In this document: piece after piece, positions 42,072-51,068 of the stretch | Layout of the letters: each line of letters begins with the position of its first letter | Position numbering within the stretch: position 1 is the first letter of the stretch | DNA from: Candidatus Acetothermia bacterium | GTDB lineage: Bacteria > Bipolaricaulota > Bipolaricaulia > RBG-16-55-9 > JANLFV01 | Assembly (NCBI GenBank): GCA_024653345.1 | Contig: JANLFV010000004.1 | Span: 62,001 to 126,000 of the forward strand | DNA length: 64,000 bases | Direction: 5' to 3' | Notes under the pieces: generated by a model | The model's input: the letters and a program-made list of their open reading frames with translations, nothing else | Database searches by the model: none | What the model was told of the DNA's origin: nothing | Position numbers and translations under genes: made by a program

Positions 42072-43451
42072 TCACCTGGCAAGCGCTCCCTTCACCAGTT
42101 CCGCGCCCATCTTCCACAGCCCCCCGGGGAAGCGATGGGCCTCGGCCAGGACCTGATCGAGCGCTCTGAGCGCGTAATCGACCTCCTCCTCGCCGATGAC
42201 CAGCGGGGGGAGGAATTTTATTATATTGACCCGGTGGCCCGAGACCTGCGTGAGCAGGCGGTGATCCCGCATCAGGCCCATCACGACCATCTGGGCGAAG
42301 AGCCCCTCCTGGACCTTCTCCAGGCCGGCCCAGGCGGCGCGGAGGGCCAATGACCGCGGCGGGCCGAACTCGATGCCCACCATCAGCCCCTTCCCCCGGA
42401 CATCCCTCACCAGCTCGTATTTGCCCTTTAATTCCATAAGGCCGGCCAGGAACCGCTCCCCCAGGCGGGCGGCCCGCTCGACCAAGCCCTCCCTCTCGAT
42501 GACCTCGAGGGTCACGAGCCCCGCCCCCATCGCCAGCTCGTTCATCCCGAAGGTGTTGGAGTGGACCACCGACCGCTCCAGCCCGGAGAAGACCCGCTTG
42601 TGGATCTCCCGGCGGGTGAGGACGGTGCCGACGGGGACATAGCCCCCGCTCAGGGCCTTGGAGACCGTGACGATGTCCGGCTCGAGGCCCCAGTGCTCGC
42701 CGCAGAAGAACCGCCCGGTCCGCCCCAGCCCGGTCTGGACCTCATCGAGGATGAAGAGGGCCCCATGCGCGCGGCAGAGCCTTTGGGCCTCCGGCAGGAA
42801 GCGCTCGTCCGGGAGATAGACCCCCTTCCCCTGGATCGGCTCGGCGATGAAGGCCGCGACATCCCCCTTGGCGAGCTCCCGCTCGAGGGCCCCAAGGTCG
42901 TTCATGGCGATCGCCGTCGCGGGGAGGAGCCGCCCGAACCCCGAGCGGAAGTGCTCGCTTCCGTTCACCGAGAGCGCCCCTAGCGTCAGCCCGTGGAAGG
43001 CATGGTCGAGATAGATGAACCGCTCCCGGCCGGTGGCCCCGCGGGCGAACTTCAGGGCCCCCTCGACCGCCTCGGCCCCAGAGTTGGTGAAGAAGACGGC
43101 CTCCAGGCCGGGGAAGCTGGCCTTCGTCCGCTCCACCAGCCGCTCCGCCAGGAGCCCCGCGAGCAGGGGGCAGTCCATCTGGACGAGATTCGGCCGGTCG
43201 AGCTCGATGAGCTCGTGCAGGGCCCGCTTGAGCGCGGGGTGGCCCCGCCCCAAGTGGTAGACCCCATACCCGCCGAGGAAGTCAAGATACCTGTTCCCGG
43301 CCCCGTCGTAGAGGTAGGCACCCTCGCCCTTGGTGTAGACCTTATCATAGCCGATGATCTCGAGGACCCGCACGAAGCCGGGCGTGATATACCTCCTGTG
43401 CAGCTGGTAGTTCTCGCCTTGCCGCTCCGCGATCAGTTGGGCAATCTCCAT
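42072..43451 (-). CDS. Class III PLP-dependent aminotransferase
   Basis: A 459-residue enzyme. AGGAGGTGAGGCG precedes ATG 43451; the much longer open frame upstream has no such signal and overlaps the divergent gene. The PLP lysine is in IVTVSKALSGGYVPVG near 275. The FILDEVQTGLGRTGRFF motif, FTNSGAEAVEGALKFAR near 105 and HAFHGLTLGALSVNG near 140 are typical of ornithine/acetylornithine/4-aminobutyrate aminotransferases. The C-terminus LTQVSGHRVNIIKFLPPLVIGEEEVDYAL places it in the broad aspartate-aminotransferase-family group, where substrate is not predictable. It is not in a pathway cluster. Confidence 0.9.
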   Translation of the reverse strand: MEIAQLIAERQGENYQLHRRYITPGFVRVLEIIGYDKVYTKGEGAYLYDGAGNRYLDFLGGYGVYHLGRGHPALKRALHELIELDRPNLVQMDCPLLAGLLAERLVERTKASFPGLEAVFFTNSGAEAVEGALKFARGATGRERFIYLDHAFHGLTLGALSVNGSEHFRSGFGRLLPATAIAMNDLGALERELAKGDVAAFIAEPIQGKGVYLPDERFLPEAQRLCRAHGALFILDEVQTGLGRTGRFFCGEHWGLEPDIVTVSKALSGGYVPVGTVLTRREIHKRVFSGLERSVVHSNTFGMNELAMGAGLVTLEVIEREGLVERAARLGERFLAGLMELKGKYELVRDVRGKGLMVGIEFGPPRSLALRAAWAGLEKVQEGLFAQMVVMGLMRDHRLLTQVSGHRVNIIKFLPPLVIGEEEVDYALRALDQVLAEAHRFPGGLWKMGAELVKGALAR

Positions 43452-43482
43452 CGCCTCACCTCCTACCGAGATCTTAGCCTCC

Positions 43483-43511
43483 TTGACACGGAGGACGCAA
43501 TCGGGTAAAAA
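43483..43511 (+). promoter_or_regulatory. Promoter of the TatT-like gene
   Basis: TTGACA (43483-43488), 17-nt spacer, TAAAAA (43506-43511); AGGAGGAGGAG follows before ATG 43548. Confidence 0.6.
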
Positions 43512-43547
43512 GGACCGTGCGACCGTCGACAAGAGGAGGAGGAGACT

Positions 43548-44423
43548 ATGGAGAGGCTGGCAGTGGTTCTGCTGATCTTCTGCGGCCTGTTGCTCATCCA
43601 GGCCGGGCGGGCGGCGGAGGACCCCGCGGCGCTGATCGCTGAGGCTGATCAGCTCTACGACCGCTGGAGCGGGGAGTTCGACTTCGTCGCTTACGAGGCG
43701 AAGCTCCGGCGCGCGATCGAGCTCTGGGAGGAGGCCCTCCCGCTCATCCCCGCCGATCAGGTCCAGACGAGGGCCCATGTCCTGAACCGCCTCTCTCAAG
43801 GGTATTTCGAGCTGGCCCGAGGCTACATCTCGCGATACAGCGACAGGGAGCCGGCCTACGGGAAGGGGAAGGACTACGCCCTGGAGAGCCTCAGGCTCGA
43901 CCCCGCCTTCGGGCAGACCGAGCAGGCCGACGGCTTTCGGGCCGCGCTCCGCTCCGCCAAGGATGTGGCCGCGATCTTCTGGTATGGGAACAACCTCGGG
44001 GAATGGCTGAACTACCACGCGATAACGGCCCTCGCCGGCGGGACAGCCGATGTCCGAGCCTCCTTCGAGCGATCAGTCGAGCTCGACGAGAGCTACAACG
44101 GCGGCGGGCCGCACCGGGCTTTAGCGGCCTTTCTCGCCCAGGTCCCGAGCTTTCTCGGCGGGGACTTCGAGGGCTCCGTGCCCCACTTCGAGCGGTCGAT
44201 CGAGATCGACGGGGATTACCTCGAGAATTATGTGAACTACGCCGAGTTCTACGCCAAGCCGAAGAAGGACTGGGACCTCTTCTGCGGGCTGCTCAGGACA
44301 GCCTTGGACAAGGCCCAGGACCCGGCGGTGATGGCCAAGTGGCCGTTCTACAACAAGCTGGCGCTCGATCGGGCCCAGGCCCTCTGGCAGTGGCGCGCTG
44401 ACGGCGAGCGGGTCTGCAGGTAA
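43548..44423 (+). CDS. TatT-like TRAP-associated periplasmic helical-repeat protein
   Basis: A 291-residue exported protein (signal peptide MERLAVVLLIFCGLLLIQAGRAA) built from TPR-like helices. The segments YFELARGYIS, FWYGNNLGEWLN and GGGPHRALAAFLAQVPSFLGGDFEGSVPHFERSIEID are the marks of the TatT family (Treponema Tp0956). TatT trimers bind the TRAP transporter receptor and may dock ligands. No TRAP receptor or permease gene lies in the window, so the partner must be elsewhere, or the protein acts alone. The cysteine in the signal peptide lacks a clear lipobox. Confidence 0.8.
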   Translation: MERLAVVLLIFCGLLLIQAGRAAEDPAALIAEADQLYDRWSGEFDFVAYEAKLRRAIELWEEALPLIPADQVQTRAHVLNRLSQGYFELARGYISRYSDREPAYGKGKDYALESLRLDPAFGQTEQADGFRAALRSAKDVAAIFWYGNNLGEWLNYHAITALAGGTADVRASFERSVELDESYNGGGPHRALAAFLAQVPSFLGGDFEGSVPHFERSIEIDGDYLENYVNYAEFYAKPKKDWDLFCGLLRTALDKAQDPAVMAKWPFYNKLALDRAQALWQWRADGERVCR

Positions 44424-45542
44424 TTACAGGCCGAGCTCGGCCCGCGTCCGGATGAAGGCCAGGATCTTGTCCCGCGCGAGCATCCCTACCAGGCTCTGGT
44501 CCGTCACCACCGGCAGTTGGTTGATGTCCTCCCGGGTCATCAGCTGAAGGGCGGTCAGTAGCTCCGCCTCCGGGGCGATCGTCCTCACCCGGTCGAAGGG
44601 GATCATCACCTGTGCCACCGGGGTCCTCGACCAGTCCGCTCGCGGGACCTCACGCAGGTTGTGGACCGTGATGACGCCCTTCAATCGGCCGTCCTCGATC
44701 ACGGGGAGGCAGCGGCGGAGCGAGGTCAGGACATGCTCCTCGACCAGCCGATCGAGGGGAAGGTCCGGGGAGACCTGCGGCCAATCGGTCGTCAGCACCT
44801 CGCTCACGGTATGCCCCTGGAGCAACTCCTGGAGGGTGAACTGGCGCCAGCTCTGGTTGGCGGCGTTCTCCAGGAACCAGCCGATGAAGGCGAGCCAGAG
44901 GCCGTTGATCAGATACCCGCGGAAGACGAGCAGCACACCGGCGAGGATGAAGAGGAAGGCCACCGTCCGGCCGATCATTGCCGCGAGCTGGGTGGCCCGC
45001 CGGAGGTCCTTGGTGATCGCCCAGACGATCGAGCGGAAGACCCGCCCCCCGTCCAAGGGGAAGCCGGGGATCATGTTGAACCCCGCGAGCATGAAGTTCA
45101 CGAAGCTCAGCCATTGAGCGAGGGCCGTCACGGGGGAGTTCTGGCGCCGCGTAGCCCACCAGATCGCCCCGAAGCAGAGCCCGATGGCGAGGCTGGTGAG
45201 CGGCCCGGCGATCGTGAAGCGGAACTCGTCCCGCGCGGACTTCGGCTCCTCGGTGATCTGGGCCACGCCCCCGAAGATGAAGAGCCTTATATTCCGGACT
45301 GGTGTCCCAGACCTCCGGGCCACGAGGCTGTGGGCCAGCTCGTGGGCCAGGACCGACCCGAAGAAGAGGAGGCTCGTCGCCAGCCCGAGCCCCCAGTAGA
45401 GGGCCACAGGCCAGTCGGGATAACCTTGCGGGAAGTAGCCCACGGCCAGGGACCAGGCGACGAGGACGAAGATGATGAACCAGGAGTAGTCCAGCTGGAC
45501 CTCGATCCCGAAGATTCGGCCGATAGCAAGAGCGTTTCTCAT
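44424..45542 (-). CDS. Site-2 family metalloprotease (M50) with CBS pair
   Basis: A 372-residue membrane protease. The zinc motif HELAH is in GSVLAHELAHSLVARRSG near residue 65, and the third ligand in MIPGFPLDGGRVFRS near 160. Helices alternate through about residue 225. Two CBS domains follow (PVIEDGRLKGVITVHNLREV; INQLPVVTDQSLVGMLARDK), which in this class bind nucleotides to tune proteolysis. The order matches SpoIVFB-like proteases of many thermophiles. Its 3' end is next to the TatT stop, convergent without overlap. A TATAAT on the minus strand lies about 45 nt upstream of the start. Confidence 0.92.
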   Translation of the reverse strand: MRNALAIGRIFGIEVQLDYSWFIIFVLVAWSLAVGYFPQGYPDWPVALYWGLGLATSLLFFGSVLAHELAHSLVARRSGTPVRNIRLFIFGGVAQITEEPKSARDEFRFTIAGPLTSLAIGLCFGAIWWATRRQNSPVTALAQWLSFVNFMLAGFNMIPGFPLDGGRVFRSIVWAITKDLRRATQLAAMIGRTVAFLFILAGVLLVFRGYLINGLWLAFIGWFLENAANQSWRQFTLQELLQGHTVSEVLTTDWPQVSPDLPLDRLVEEHVLTSLRRCLPVIEDGRLKGVITVHNLREVPRADWSRTPVAQVMIPFDRVRTIAPEAELLTALQLMTREDINQLPVVTDQSLVGMLARDKILAFIRTRAELGL

Positions 45543-45651
45543 CGCTCCTCCTCAAGCTCGCAGGCGCAAGATACAATCGGATTATATTCTGAAGAGCTGC
45601 GGGCGGCCAACTGGCGGTCACCACTCGGTTTCAATCGGATTCAAGCTCATC

Positions 45652-46269
45652 TCACTCGCCCTTGGCGGTTGAAATGCTACGCCGGCGATGCCACAGGATG
45701 TAGGCTAAGGCGATAACGGCTGAGCCGATCAGGGCATAGATTGTGACCTGGCGGAGATTCTGCTTGAGCAACTCCTTGTTGTTCCCGACGAGGTAGCCGA
45801 GCCAGGCGAGCACGGTCACCCAGATCCCCGCGCCCAGCGCGGTGAAAAGGGCGAACCGGCCCAGAGCCATCCGGGCCAGCCCGGCGGGGAGGGAGATATA
45901 CTGCCGGACGCCGGGGATGAGCCGCCCGAGGAAGGTGCTGATCTCGCCGTGCCTTCTGAAATAGCCCTCGGCTTTCTCATATCTCTTCTCGGTCAGGCCG
46001 AGGTAGCGCCCGAGCCGGAGGATCAGCGGCCTCCCCAGCTTGAGCGCGAGCCAGTAGTTGAAGATGGCCCCGAGGAGCGAGCCCAGGATCCCGGAGAGGA
46101 TCATCAGCCAGAGGCTCAGCTTCCCCTGGCTCGCCAGATACCCGGCCGGGGGGACGATCACCTCGCTCGGGAAGGGGAAGAAGGAGCTCTCGAGGAACAT
46201 CCCGGCCAGGATGCCGGGATATCCCAGCCGCTCGACGATGCCGACGACCAGCGAAGCGATCTGATCCAT
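45652..46269 (-). CDS. DedA family membrane protein
   Basis: A 205-residue protein with the DedA/SNARE-associated domain: [25 protein letters not shown] near 25-50, [15 protein letters not shown], and [28 protein letters not shown] near 110-140. The last part has the conserved Arg and Gly-Pro that belong to undecaprenyl-phosphate or phospholipid flippase activity reported for the family. The upstream ATG at 46281 lies inside the TATGAT -10 box, so ATG 46269, 7 nt after the box, is chosen; no Shine-Dalgarno is present. Confidence 0.9.
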   Translation of the reverse strand: MDQIASLVVGIVERLGYPGILAGMFLESSFFPFPSEVIVPPAGYLASQGKLSLWLMILSGILGSLLGAIFNYWLALKLGRPLILRLGRYLGLTEKRYEKAEGYFRRHGEISTFLGRLIPGVRQYISLPAGLARMALGRFALFTALGAGIWVTVLAWLGYLVGNNKELLKQNLRQVTIYALIGSAVIALAYILWHRRRSISTAKGE

Positions 46270-46348
46270 GGTTGAGATCATACTCCGGCTCGCTCAGCGC
46301 TGGCCGCATCCCCAGCGAGGTGGCCGGAGCGGGCCGGGCCTCGGCGAC

Positions 46349-46861
46349 TCAGTCGCCCTCTGCAGGGTGAGGAGGCCCGCTTGCAGCCTGCGTGGGAACC
46401 CTGAGCTCCTCGACAACCTTGGTCGCGACCCGGCTAGAGAAGCCGCGCCGCCGGAGGAAGGCGAAGACCCTCGCACGACGCTCCTCCTCCGAGAGGTGGC
46501 GGTAGCGCTCCGCCCGCTCGGCCGCGAGCTCGCGCGCAAGAGCCTCCTCCTCGAGCCCGGCTTCGGCAAGGACTCGCTCGATGATCTCCGCGGAGACGCC
46601 CTTCTCGCGGAGCTCGCGCTCCAGGAGCGCTTTCCCGCTCGGGCGCCGCGCCAGCCGGTCAGCAACCCACAGCCGGGCGAAGGCCTGGTCGTCGACCAGG
46701 GCGGACTCTTCCGCCCAGGCGAGAACCGCGTCGATCGTCCGGTTCGAGTGGCCTCTCTGCCTCAGGTGGGCCCGGGCCTCGAGCAAGCTGCGCGGACGGT
46801 AGCGGAGAAGCCGGATGAGCTGGCGCTTTGCCTGCTCGAGCTCGTCCTCACTTCTTGGCAT
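46349..46861 (-). CDS. recX: Regulatory protein RecX
   Basis: A 170-residue RecA regulator with three repeats of a three-helix unit: [40 protein letters not shown] and [17 protein letters not shown]. RecX caps and limits RecA filaments. It overlaps the end of recA by 14 nt and is read with it, the usual order. Confidence 0.9.
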   Translation of the reverse strand: MPRSEDELEQAKRQLIRLLRYRPRSLLEARAHLRQRGHSNRTIDAVLAWAEESALVDDQAFARLWVADRLARRPSGKALLERELREKGVSAEIIERVLAEAGLEEEALARELAAERAERYRHLSEEERRARVFAFLRRRGFSSRVATKVVEELRVPTQAASGPPHPAEGD

Positions 46862-47924
46862 CCCCGCGCTTGGCCTTGCTCCCCAGCGGAGCGGTCAGCT
46901 CCTTGGCCTTCCCTTCCTCAGGCTTGGACTCCTCGCCCTTGAGAAGCCCGGCCTTCCGCCGGATCTCTCGCTCGAGCTCGTTCGCCAGATCGGGGTTCTG
47001 CGCGAGGAACTCCGCGGCCTTGGTCAGCCCTTGGCCGAGCTGCGTCTCGTTGAACGAGAACCAGGCCCCGCTCTTCTTCACCACCCCGAACTTCTCCCCG
47101 GTGTGGATCAGATCCCGCTCGCGGACGATCCCCTTCCCGTAGATGATGTCGAAATGGGCCTCCTTGAAGGGCGGGGCGACCTTGTTCTTCACCACCTTCA
47201 CCAGGGTCTCGTTCCCGATCTTCTCCTCGCCCTCGCTGAGGGTCCCGATCCTCCGGATGTCGAGCCGGACCGAGGTGTAGAACTTGAGCGCCAGCCCGCC
47301 GGTGGTCGTGGTCTGCGGCCCCCACTGGGTCGCGCCGATCACCGAGCGGATCTGGTTGATGAACACGACGGTCGTCCGCGACTGGGAGATCGCCCCGGCG
47401 AGCTTCCGCATCGCCTGAGACATCAGCCTCGCCTGGAGGCCGACCTGGGCCTCGCCCATCGCCCCGCTGATCTCGGCCTCCGGGACGAGCGCGGCCACGG
47501 AGTCGATGACGATGATGTCGACCGCGCCGCTGCGGACCAACTGCTCCGTGATCTCCAGGGCCTGCTCCCCCGAGTTCGGCTGGGAGAGCAGCAGGTGGTC
47601 GAGGTCCACCCCGATCGCGCGGCAGTAGCTCGGGTCGAGGGCGTGCTCCGCATCGATGAACGCCGCCGTCCCGCCGAGCTTCTGGGCCTCGGCGATCATG
47701 TGGAGCGCGAGGGTCGTCTTCCCCCCTGCCTCGGGGCCGAAGACCTCCACAATCCTGCCCCGCGGAATCCCGCCGACTCCTAAGGCGATGTCCAGGGCGA
47801 GCGAGCCCGTGGGGATCGTCTCCACATCGAGCTTCCCCTGCTCGCCGAGCCACATGATCGAGCCTTCGCCGTAACGCTTCCTAATCTGCTCGAGAATGCT
47901 CCCCAGAACTTCTTCCTTCCCCAT
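46848..47924 (-). CDS. recA: Recombinase A
   Basis: A 358-residue RecA. Walker [13 protein letters not shown] is near 67-78, Walker B is [14 protein letters not shown] near 138-150, loop L1 is [18 protein letters not shown] and loop L2 is [21 protein letters not shown]. The C-terminal domain runs [31 protein letters not shown]. No intein. A minus-strand TATCAT lies about 33 nt upstream; no clear LexA box was found there. Confidence 0.97.
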   Translation of the reverse strand: MGKEEVLGSILEQIRKRYGEGSIMWLGEQGKLDVETIPTGSLALDIALGVGGIPRGRIVEVFGPEAGGKTTLALHMIAEAQKLGGTAAFIDAEHALDPSYCRAIGVDLDHLLLSQPNSGEQALEITEQLVRSGAVDIIVIDSVAALVPEAEISGAMGEAQVGLQARLMSQAMRKLAGAISQSRTTVVFINQIRSVIGATQWGPQTTTTGGLALKFYTSVRLDIRRIGTLSEGEEKIGNETLVKVVKNKVAPPFKEAHFDIIYGKGIVRERDLIHTGEKFGVVKKSGAWFSFNETQLGQGLTKAAEFLAQNPDLANELEREIRRKAGLLKGEESKPEEGKAKELTAPLGSKAKRGDAKK

Positions 47925-48034
47925 CTTTGCTGGCCTCCTCCTCTGATCCTGAAGCCATGATACTCGATCGGCCCAGGCACAGCAACGCCCCGGCCAATGA
48001 TGACGCTCTTGGCGGGCGAGCGGGGGAAGCTCGC

Positions 48035-48370
48035 TCAGTGCTTCGGGATGAGGCAGAGGAACCTGAGCGGGCCCTTCGAGGTGTTCCTCAACTGGTGTTC
48101 CTCCTGCGGGGGGATGAACAGGAATGACCCCGGCTCGATCTCGCGCTCCTCGCCGCCGTCGAGCGCTGTCCCCCGCCCCTCGAGGATGAAGATCTCGTGC
48201 TCGTAATCGTGCCGGTGGCGCGGACTGTGGCCGCCCGGGTCGATCTCGAAGAGCCTCATGTAGAAGTTAGGTGCGCCCTCGCGCTCGGCGATCAGCCAGC
48301 GGACCCTCACTCCCTTCGCCCCCGCCATCTCCATCGCCTCGGCCTTCACCTGAGAGAAGTGGCCAATCAT
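48035..48370 (-). CDS. Small cupin-domain protein
   Basis: A 111-residue single-domain cupin. Motif 1 is [22 protein letters not shown] near 49-70, with His-His-Glu metal ligands, and motif 2 is [16 protein letters not shown] near 80-95. Small cupins bind a metal and act as dioxygenases, isomerases or sensors; the substrate is not predictable. The start overlaps the coaD stop (ATGA), so expression follows coaD. Confidence 0.85.
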   Translation of the reverse strand: MIGHFSQVKAEAMEMAGAKGVRVRWLIAEREGAPNFYMRLFEIDPGGHSPRHRHDYEHEIFILEGRGTALDGGEEREIEPGSFLFIPPQEEHQLRNTSKGPLRFLCLIPKH

Positions 48371-48873
48371 CTCGACTCCTTTCGCGCAACTGGTTGAAGT
48401 TTCCTCTCCAGCGCCTCCTCGACGACCCGCGGGACGAACCGGCTCACATCCCCGCCGAAGGCCTTGATCTCCTTGACCATCGAGGAGGAGAGGAAGACAT
48501 AGTCCCGACTGGTCATGAGGAAGACCGTCTCGAAGGTCGAGTCGAGGTCCCGGTTGGTGAGGGCAATCTGGAATTCGTAGTCGAAGTCGGAGTTGACCCT
48601 CAAGCCCCGGATCACGACCTCGACCTCAAGCTCCTTAGCACACTCGATGAGGAGGCCCGTGTAGCCGATCACCTTCACATCCGCCAGGCCCTCCTCCTTC
48701 AGGGCCCGCTTCACGAGCTTTTTGCGCTCCTCGAGGGGGAAGAGCGTCCGCTTGTTGGGATTGGAGAAGACGCCCACGATCAGCTCGTCGAAGAGCTTCC
48801 GCGCGCGGCGAGCAATGTCGATGTGCCCGTAAGTGATGGGGTCGAACGACCCCGGATAGAGCGCCCGCGTCAT
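48367..48873 (-). CDS. coaD: Phosphopantetheine adenylyltransferase
   Basis: A 168-residue enzyme of coenzyme A synthesis that joins ATP and 4'-phosphopantetheine. The nucleotidyl-transferase motif is YPGSFDPITYGHIDI at 5-19. RGLRVNSDFDYEFQIALTNR is near 90, and the ISSTxI-like motif reads LSSSMVKEI near 128. GGGAGGTA lies before two adjacent ATGs; MTRALYPGSFDP at 48873 has the better spacing. TGCTATCCT, a -10 box, lies about 20 nt upstream. The C-terminal tail ([14 protein letters not shown]) is ordinary. Confidence 0.94.
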   Translation of the reverse strand: MTRALYPGSFDPITYGHIDIARRARKLFDELIVGVFSNPNKRTLFPLEERKKLVKRALKEEGLADVKVIGYTGLLIECAKELEVEVVIRGLRVNSDFDYEFQIALTNRDLDSTFETVFLMTSRDYVFLSSSMVKEIKAFGGDVSRFVPRVVEEALERKLQPVARKESR

Positions 48874-49067
48874 CATTACCTCCCGAGGAAAGGATAGCAA
48901 AGGAGCGCGCGCGGGGTCAATCGGCCATCATCAGAAGAACCTTGGTGGCAGCGCTCAACCGCTCAGCCCATCGGCCTGCTGGAGAAGAAGCCCGGAGACC
49001 TGAAGTCACCCAAGAGAAACCGCAGGACAACCCTGCCCCTTGACTTTATTTCTCCGCGGCGTTGAGC

Positions 49068-49073
49068 CATAAT
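49068..49073 (+). promoter_or_regulatory. -10 box with a leaderless start for the winged-helix gene
   Basis: CATAAT (49068-49073) ends 8 nt before ATG 49082. A TTGACT at 49040 lies too far upstream (22 nt) to be a standard -35. Confidence 0.45.
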
Positions 49074-49081
49074 CGAGTCGT

Positions 49082-49417
49082 ATGGCCACTCAGCTAGACC
49101 GGCGGCTCGAGCTTGAGGCCCAGGTCCTCTTCCACCTCTGGGCCGAGGGGGCCACCCCCTTCCGCCGGCTGATGGAACTCCTCAAGGTCCAGCAGCCGGC
49201 CGCGCGGGCGGCCGTCACCAGCCTCGCCCGCAAGCGCTACATCTTCAAGCTCTTCGAGCCACCGGATAGGGAGGACGACTCGATCTACTACCTCACCTCC
49301 GGGGCCAAGGAGCGCCTGGCTCAGCTCTTCCAGGGCGACCCCCGCTACTACCTGAAGCAGCTCTGGTATGCCTTGAAGCAGGAGGAGACCAAGCTCCCCA
49401 AGCCCCGCGTCAGCTGA
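49082..49417 (+). CDS. Winged-helix DNA-binding protein (MarR/ArsR-like)
   Basis: A 111-residue protein with an alpha-helical N-terminus, a helix-turn-helix around TPFRRLMELLKVQQPAARAAVTSLARKRYI (about 28-57), and a beta wing (LFEPPDREDDSIYYLTSGAKERL). This is the size and shape of a small MarR/PadR-type regulator. No ligand-binding cysteine or histidine pattern is visible. Targets are unknown. It converges on the OleD-like gene with 8 nt between stops. Confidence 0.7.
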   Translation: MATQLDRRLELEAQVLFHLWAEGATPFRRLMELLKVQQPAARAAVTSLARKRYIFKLFEPPDREDDSIYYLTSGAKERLAQLFQGDPRYYLKQLWYALKQEETKLPKPRVS

Positions 49418-49425
49418 GCCTTTCG

Positions 49426-50400
49426 CTACAAAGCTCGACGAACGGAACGCTCTAGCCCTTCAGCGGTGCTGAACCGAGGCCGGTATCCCAGCAGCCTCTC
49501 CGCCTTGGAGGTGTCATAAGCGCAGTGGCCCCCGAGGAGCTTCGCCGTGAACCGGGTGAGCAGCGGAGGGTTTTCCCTGCGGGTGAGCCTTCCCCAGACT
49601 TCAAGCAGAAGGCCCAGGTCATAGGCCAGAACCTCGGGAAGGTGCCGCCGCGACGGCGTAAGCCCCATCAGGCCAGCAATCTTCTTGAGCGCCTCGTTCC
49701 AGGTCAGCAGGTCCCTGTCCACACAGTTGAAGGCCTCCCCGTCCCCTCTATCTCCCTGCAGGAGGAGCAACAGCAGATCGACCACATTCTCCGCATAGAC
49801 CAGGTTCGCCAGGTGCTCCCCGCTCCCGATGATCACCATCCGCCCCGCCTTGATCTGCTTACAGATCAGCGGTAGGAAGTGCCGATCCCGCTCACCATAG
49901 ATGAGGCAAGGCCGGACGATAGAGGTCACCAGCCCCTTCGCCTGATATTCCCTCACTCTGCTCTCCGCGGCGATCTTGGTGTCGATATATGGGTTCCGCA
50001 CGGGCTTGAGGGGCTCATCCTCCGCGATCAGCTTGTGCTCTGTCCTCCCGTAAACTGACACGGAGCTAACATGAACGAACTTCCCCACGCCATTCTCTAG
50101 GGCGCCTTGGAGCAAGGCCTCGGTAGCCTGGACATTGAGAGCATAGAACTCCTTCCTCGAGCCCCAATCGCCGACCTTCGCTGCCGCGTGGACGACCGCG
50201 TCCATGCCCTGGGTCGCTTCCAGCAGGGACGAAGGGACGCGGAGGTCGCCATAGCGGGGTCTTGCCCCCAATCTCTCGAGGATCGCGGCATCGCTCGACC
50301 GCCGGACGAGCCCGTAGACCTCATACCCCTCCTCCAGGAGCCTCGCGACGGCGTGGCTTCCGACCAAGCCCGTGGCGCCGGTGACCAGCACTCTCCTCAT
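49426..50400 (-). CDS. NAD(P)-dependent epimerase/3-beta-hydroxysteroid dehydrogenase family protein, OleD-like
   Basis: A 324-residue extended SDR. The N-terminal fold is MRRVLVTGATGLVGSHAVARLL. The active site shows VHVSSVSVYG and YIDTKIAAE (YxxxK) near 135-150. The motif AKVGDWGS at 74-81 and the tail ENPPLLTRFTAKLLGGHCAYDTSKAERLLGYRP recall OleD, which reduces the 2-alkyl-3-ketoacid in long-chain olefin synthesis. An OleA-like synthase lies 670 nt away on the other strand. Without OleB and OleC the pathway is not shown; a sugar epimerase or sterol-type reductase remains possible. Confidence 0.8.
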   Translation of the reverse strand: MRRVLVTGATGLVGSHAVARLLEEGYEVYGLVRRSSDAAILERLGARPRYGDLRVPSSLLEATQGMDAVVHAAAKVGDWGSRKEFYALNVQATEALLQGALENGVGKFVHVSSVSVYGRTEHKLIAEDEPLKPVRNPYIDTKIAAESRVREYQAKGLVTSIVRPCLIYGERDRHFLPLICKQIKAGRMVIIGSGEHLANLVYAENVVDLLLLLLQGDRGDGEAFNCVDRDLLTWNEALKKIAGLMGLTPSRRHLPEVLAYDLGLLLEVWGRLTRRENPPLLTRFTAKLLGGHCAYDTSKAERLLGYRPRFSTAEGLERSVRRAL

Positions 50401-50588
50401 CGAGCCTCGCCTCTCCTCTGGCGAGATTATCCGCGATTCCCGAGGAGAAGAGGCAAATCCGGTCCGGCCGACCCCGGCCGCGGCTCAGATACCGTCCTTC
50501 GCTGCGCAGGGCTCGATTTGATGCGCGCTCGCGGCGGGAGTAGGCTTAGATCGCCCGATCCACAGCTCGACAGAGGGAGGTGGGGAGC

Positions 50589-50972
50589 ATGAGAAGGGAG
50601 AAGCTCGCAGAGTGGTTGCTCCTGGCCCTGGCATTCGCCGCATTGCTCGTCGTCCTGGTTAGAACAGAGTTCGCGGTCAGCAGGATCGAGAGCCTCCTGC
50701 AGGGAGTCCAGCAACCGTTGGGAAGCATCGAAAACAAGCTCTCTGGCATAGGGAGGAGCCTCGGTTCACTGGAGGAGCAGCTAGGGGAGATCGAAGCCAC
50801 GACGAAGGAGCTCGACGAGCGAATGCAGATAGTAGACTCGGTCAATGCCGCAGTTGCAGCGATCTCGCCCTCCCTGGGCGAGGCCATGGAAGAGCTGAGC
50901 CGCTGGCTCGACCGGCGGCTGGCGATCCTCGGGCTCGCGGCGCTCATCGTGGTTCTCTACTCCAATCTCTAG
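50589..50972 (+). CDS. Small membrane protein with central coiled coil
   Basis: A 127-residue protein starting at ATG 50589 after GGGAGGTGGGGAGC. A hydrophobic helix (about 8-25) is followed by a heptad-rich segment (SRIESLLQGVQQPLGSIENKLSGIGRSLGSLEEQLGEIEAT) with no prolines after about residue 42, and a second hydrophobic helix at the C-terminus (AILGLAALIVVLY). Both ends would sit in the membrane with a coiled coil between. I do not know the family. It precedes the OleA-like gene in the same direction. Confidence 0.72.
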   Translation: MRREKLAEWLLLALAFAALLVVLVRTEFAVSRIESLLQGVQQPLGSIENKLSGIGRSLGSLEEQLGEIEATTKELDERMQIVDSVNAAVAAISPSLGEAMEELSRWLDRRLAILGLAALIVVLYSNL

Positions 50973-50987
50973 CCTGAAGAGCAGTCA

Positions 50988-51017
50988 TTGACTCTGCACA
51001 TCCTGCGGTAGTATGAT
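50988..51017 (+). promoter_or_regulatory. Promoter of the OleA/FabH-like gene
   Basis: TTGACT (50988-50993), 18-nt spacer, TATGAT (51012-51017); GGAGGAGGAG follows near 51050. Confidence 0.65.
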
Positions 51018-51068
51018 TGCTCAGAAGGCAGCCCAAGGAGCGGCTGGACAGGAGGAGGAGTTCAGGAG

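Noticed and set aside
43452-44018. N-terminal extension of the aminotransferase frame
   Set aside because: It runs antisense through the TatT-like gene and has no start signal; AGGAGGTGA before ATG 43451 gives the real start.
44650-45624. 324-codon minus-strand ORF within the M50 protease
   Set aside because: It is a shadow frame of the protease gene, rich in Arg/Pro/Gly, with no motif.
48901-49067. Small RNA or gene between coaD and the winged-helix gene
   Set aside because: The 167-nt gap has no ORF with a ribosome-binding site and no fold I recognise.
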